64,000 nucleotides of DNA. Origin: Muraenolepis orangiensis. Lineage: Eukaryota > Chordata > Actinopteri > Gadiformes > Muraenolepididae. The stretch covers positions 22,685-86,684 of the forward strand of contig JANIIK010000776.1 in NCBI GenBank assembly GCA_027704905.1, read 5' to 3'. This document shows positions 60,969 through 64,000 of the stretch, piece after piece. Numbering within the stretch: the first letter of the stretch is position 1; each line of letters begins with the position of its first letter. The notes beneath the pieces are model-generated. The model worked only from the letters and a program-made list of their open reading frames with translations. It was not told the origin of the DNA and ran no database searches. The translations under genes were made by a program, and so were the position numbers.

Positions 60969-62505
60969 TGTAACACTAGCTTAGTAACTAGACAAGGTAT
61001 CTATATATGGGTTTGGGCCAGATCAGAAGAAACCAAGTTCGCCTCGGAAGAGAGATGGTCTGCACAAGAATGAAGCACTGACAACAGATCTATGTTTTGA
61101 AGGTAAGGAAATGTGTTTCTCTTTCCAGTTCTTCCTTACCTTCTTTGGTTTATTTTCTTTCCACAAGTCAGGATAATACACTGTACAATGAATTAAACAA
61201 AATGAATGAATATGTACAAAACACCCTGGGTCTGATGCCCAAACCTTCCCTGGTTCCACTACTTTAGTTACTATTTTAATTATATCTACTCACTGTTTTA
61301 ATTATTATCTATATACTATTTTAATTATTATCTATTTACTGTTTTAATTATTATCTATATACTATTTTAATTATTATCTATATACTATTTTAATTATTAT
61401 CTATATGCTATTTCAATATTATAACTTAAACTAACTGGATTAGCTAATTCTAGGAACCAGGACTCTTAATATTTGAAAGAAGACCCTTATATCCAAACCA
61501 TCTCAAATCAAAAGCTCTGTTAACACAAAAGCAATAAAACAAACAAAATGGTTTCCCTGAGCAGTGTACTTAACAAAGAACCTGAATCCTATTACAACTT
61601 AGTTATCTCTATCCATTTACACACAACGACTTCACTCATTCCATGAATGGTGGTCAAACTCTGTCCATGTGTTCAGGGAACTTGGTGTCCGTGGCCCTTT
61701 AAATCAGTTCAGTGATACGAATCCATCCTGGGAAACGTGTCGTTGAGTGCGCTTATCCTACCGCTCTGTAGAAGGCGCGGTTTAACTCTGTCCTTGTTCA
61801 CTTCACAGGTCGTTCTCGTGGGAGGCTCGCCAGCCTGTCCGCCGCCGATGCAGTCCAAAGGAACCAGCAGACGAACAGACGAATCCAGGATCCAAATCAA
61901 TCCAACACAAAACCCAGCCTTGCAATACAAAACCATACGTGCATATCAACGTCTCATTCAATAAAGTGCATTTACAACCTGTACCTGGGTTCAACTCTTT
62001 TCATTATGTCATGCATCACATGGCTGTATAGCGGCCCCTCGTGCTTTTGAGGAACAATGTTGCGACATTCCAACTATCGTTATACCGCACATTACACTCA
62101 ATTATCATGTTACCACAACTTTCTAATAGTCACATTTCTCTTGTTTGAGACTCACCAAGGATTTCTCTGATGCTAACTAGCAACCGTCTCGACGAGTGTG
62201 TGCTGAATCCCTTCGCACACTTCTCACAATATCCACAAAGGTTCTTCTTTCTAATTCAATTCAGGATATCATACCAGTATTCTCTCTTCTATCAGTAATC
62301 TGAGGATAGTTATCATATACCAACGGGACGATGTCTTAAACATCCACACCTCATGTCATTCCTGACTCGACCAAGGAAAATCTGGTATTGACCGGAGTTC
62401 ACGGTAAACGTAGGAGGCGGGCCTAACGCTCTGATTGGTCAAATCTCATTTCAATGTTAGAGATAAGTTTTGGAGTCATTGGAGCTCTAGTAACCAGGGG
62501 TTACA
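60969..62505 (-). repeat. 5' LTR of the gypsy element
   Basis: 1,537 bp, matching 52815-54351 with no difference in the stretches compared. It holds the promoter for the minus-strand transcript. I see no textbook TATA box with certainty; TTTAAA in the minus strand near 61696-61701 is a candidate only. Confidence 0.95.
61269..61418. repeat. AT-rich ~23-bp minisatellite within the 5' LTR
   Basis: Same unit order as at 53115-53264 in the other LTR. Such slippage-prone repeats tend to differ between LTRs as an insertion ages, so equality here supports a recent insertion. Confidence 0.85.
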
Positions 62506-62509
62506 AGTG
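62506..62509. repeat. Target-site duplication, right copy (AGTG)
   Basis: The right LTR ends GTTACA and the satellite resumes with AGTGCATTTAGTT, matching the interrupted GGACC-AGTGCATTTAG of the array. Confidence 0.55.
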
Positions 62510-64000
62510 CATTTAGTTAAACATTCATCCGACAATGTGTGCCTATATTCGGATTGGAGTTGGAGTGTGTGTGGGGGTCAGGACCAGTGCTTTTAGTCAT
62601 ACACACATCCAACATTAACGTGCCTATATTCGGATTGGAGATGGACTGTGTGGGGGTCAGGACCAGTGCTCATAGTCATACACTTTTCCGACATTGTGTG
62701 CCTATATTCAGATGGAGATGGAGTGTGTGTGGGGGGAGGACCAGTGCTTTTAGTCAAAACATTCATCCGACATTGTGTGCCTATATTCGGATTGGAGATT
62801 GAGTGTGTGTGGGGGTGAGGACCAGTGCTTGTAGTCAAACATTCATCCGACATTGTGTGCCTATATTCGGATTGGAGATGGAGTGTGTGTGGTGGTCAGG
62901 ACCAGTGCTTTTAGTCATACACACATCCGACATTGAGTGCCTATTTTCGGATTGGAGATGGAGTGTGTGGGGGTCAGGACCAGTGCTCATTGTCATACAC
63001 TTATCCACATTGTGTGCCTATATCGGATGGAGATGGAGTGTGTGGGGTCAGGACCAGTGCTCATAGTCATACACTTATCCGACATTGTGTGCCTATATTC
63101 GGATTGGAGAATGAGTGTTTGTGGGGGTCAGGACCAGTGCATTAGTTAAACATTCATCCGACATTGAGTGCCAATATTCGGATTGGAGATGGAGTGTGTG
63201 TGGTGTCAGGACCAGTTCTCATAGTCTTACACTTATCCGACATTGTGTGCCAATATTCGGATTGGAGATGGAATGTGTGTGGGTCAGGAACAGTGCTCAT
63301 AGTCATACACTTATCCACATGAGTGCTTATTTTTGGATGGGAAATGGAGAGTGTGTGGGGGTCAGTACCAATGCATTTAGTCAAACACTCATCGACAGAT
63401 TGTGCCCATATTCGGATTGGAGATGGACTGTGTGTGGGGGTGAGGACCAGTGCTTTTTAGTCATACACTCATCTGAAATTGTGTGGCTATATTCGGATTG
63501 GAGATGGAGTTTGTGTGGGGGTGAGGACCAGTGCTTTTATTAAACATACATCCGACATTGTGTGCCTATATTCGGATGGTGATGGAGTGTGTGTGGGGGT
63601 CAGGACCAGTGCTTTTAGTCATACACACATCTGACATTGAGTGCCTATTTTCGGATTGGAGATGGAGTGTGTGGGGGTCAGGACCAGTGCTCATTGTCAT
63701 ACACTTATCCAACATTGTGTGCCTATATCGGATTGGAGATGGAGTTTGTGTGGGGGTGAGGACCAGTGCTTTTAGTCAAACACTCATCCGACAGTTTGTG
63801 CCCATATTCGGATTGGAGATGGACTGTGTGTGGGGGTGAGGACCAGTGCTTTTAGTCTTACAATCATCCGAGAATGAGTGCCTATATTCGAGATGGAGGA
63901 TGGAGTGTGTGTGGGGTCAGGACCAGTGCTCATAGTCATACACTCATCTGACAGTGTGGGCTATATTCGGATTGGAGATGGAGTTTGTGTGGGAGTGAGG
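62506..64000. repeat. Satellite array, continuation right of the LTR element
   Basis: About 19 monomers of the same family in the same orientation, running off the window. They include the GGACCAGTTCTC, GGAATGTGTGTGGG, TTATTTTTGGATGG and GATGGACTGTG types in the usual order. Single-base indels are frequent: TCAAAACATTC, GTGTGGGGGGAGGACC, ACTTATCCACATTG, TATATCGGATGGAG, GTGCATTAGTTAAAC and CATCGACAG. No gene is seen. Confidence 0.95.

Larger units (their letters stand above)
52815..62505 (-). mobile_element. Complete Ty3/gypsy LTR retrotransposon
   Basis: Two direct 1,537-bp LTRs flank an internal region with a tRNA primer-binding site, gag, pol in the order protease-RT-RNase H-integrase, and a polypurine tract. 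That domain order defines Ty3/gypsy (Metaviridae) elements. The total is 9,691 bp, read on the minus strand, so the 5' LTR is the right-hand one. LTR ends are TGTAAC...GTTACA. No difference was found between LTRs where I compared them, both main frames are intact, and no env-like frame is present. The element lies inside the satellite, which continues in the same orientation on both sides. It looks young and potentially autonomous. Confidence 0.95.

Overview
The window looks like repeat-dense heterochromatin from a vertebrate, most likely a ray-finned fish. The reasons are an APE-type LINE of the kind common in fish genomes, a Ty3/gypsy LTR retrotransposon whose Gag resembles the vertebrate PNMA/ZCCHC12 capsid proteins, a primer-binding site matching vertebrate tRNA-Arg(ACG), and a very long tandem satellite. 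Nothing bacterial and no ordinary host gene was found. The species cannot be fixed from the sequence. Layout: (1) 1-2188, the 5' part of a LINE on the minus strand. Its reading frame is uninterrupted from an ATG at 2171 to the window edge (723 codons). It carries a 2A-like peptide, an APE endonuclease and the first half of a reverse transcriptase. (2) 2189-52814, about 50.6 kb of one satellite with 78-80 bp monomers, roughly 640 of them, all in the same orientation. Distinct monomer types follow one another in a recurring order (higher-order structure), and blocks of 0.5-5 kb are duplicated within the array. One 100-N assembly gap lies at 26738-26837. (3) 52815-62505, a complete 9,691-bp Ty3/gypsy element on the minus strand. 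It has two 1,537-bp LTRs with no difference seen, an intact gag (600 aa) and an intact pol (1,580 aa; protease, RT, RNase H, integrase), plus a primer-binding site, a polypurine tract and a plausible -1 frameshift site. (4) 62506-64000, the same satellite in the same orientation, so the LTR element sits inside the array. How the parts work together: both mobile elements look structurally intact and young. In the LTR element, Gag would form the capsid and Gag-Pol (by -1 frameshift at GTTAAAC, or by restart at the overlapping ATG) would supply the enzymes. The element primes from tRNA-Arg and ends its pol frame on a stop codon lying in the first bases of the 3' LTR. The satellite appears non-coding. 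The many 60-260 aa open frames in it, on both strands, come from the monomer length and repetition. Several duplicated blocks are almost identical, so the array is still being reshaped by unequal exchange or block amplification. The most interesting points are the hidden intact LINE frame, the 3,884-bp near-perfect tandem duplication, the one-monomer deletion that made a hybrid monomer, the GTTAAAC/stop overlap between gag and pol, and the PNMA-like Gag of an apparently active element.
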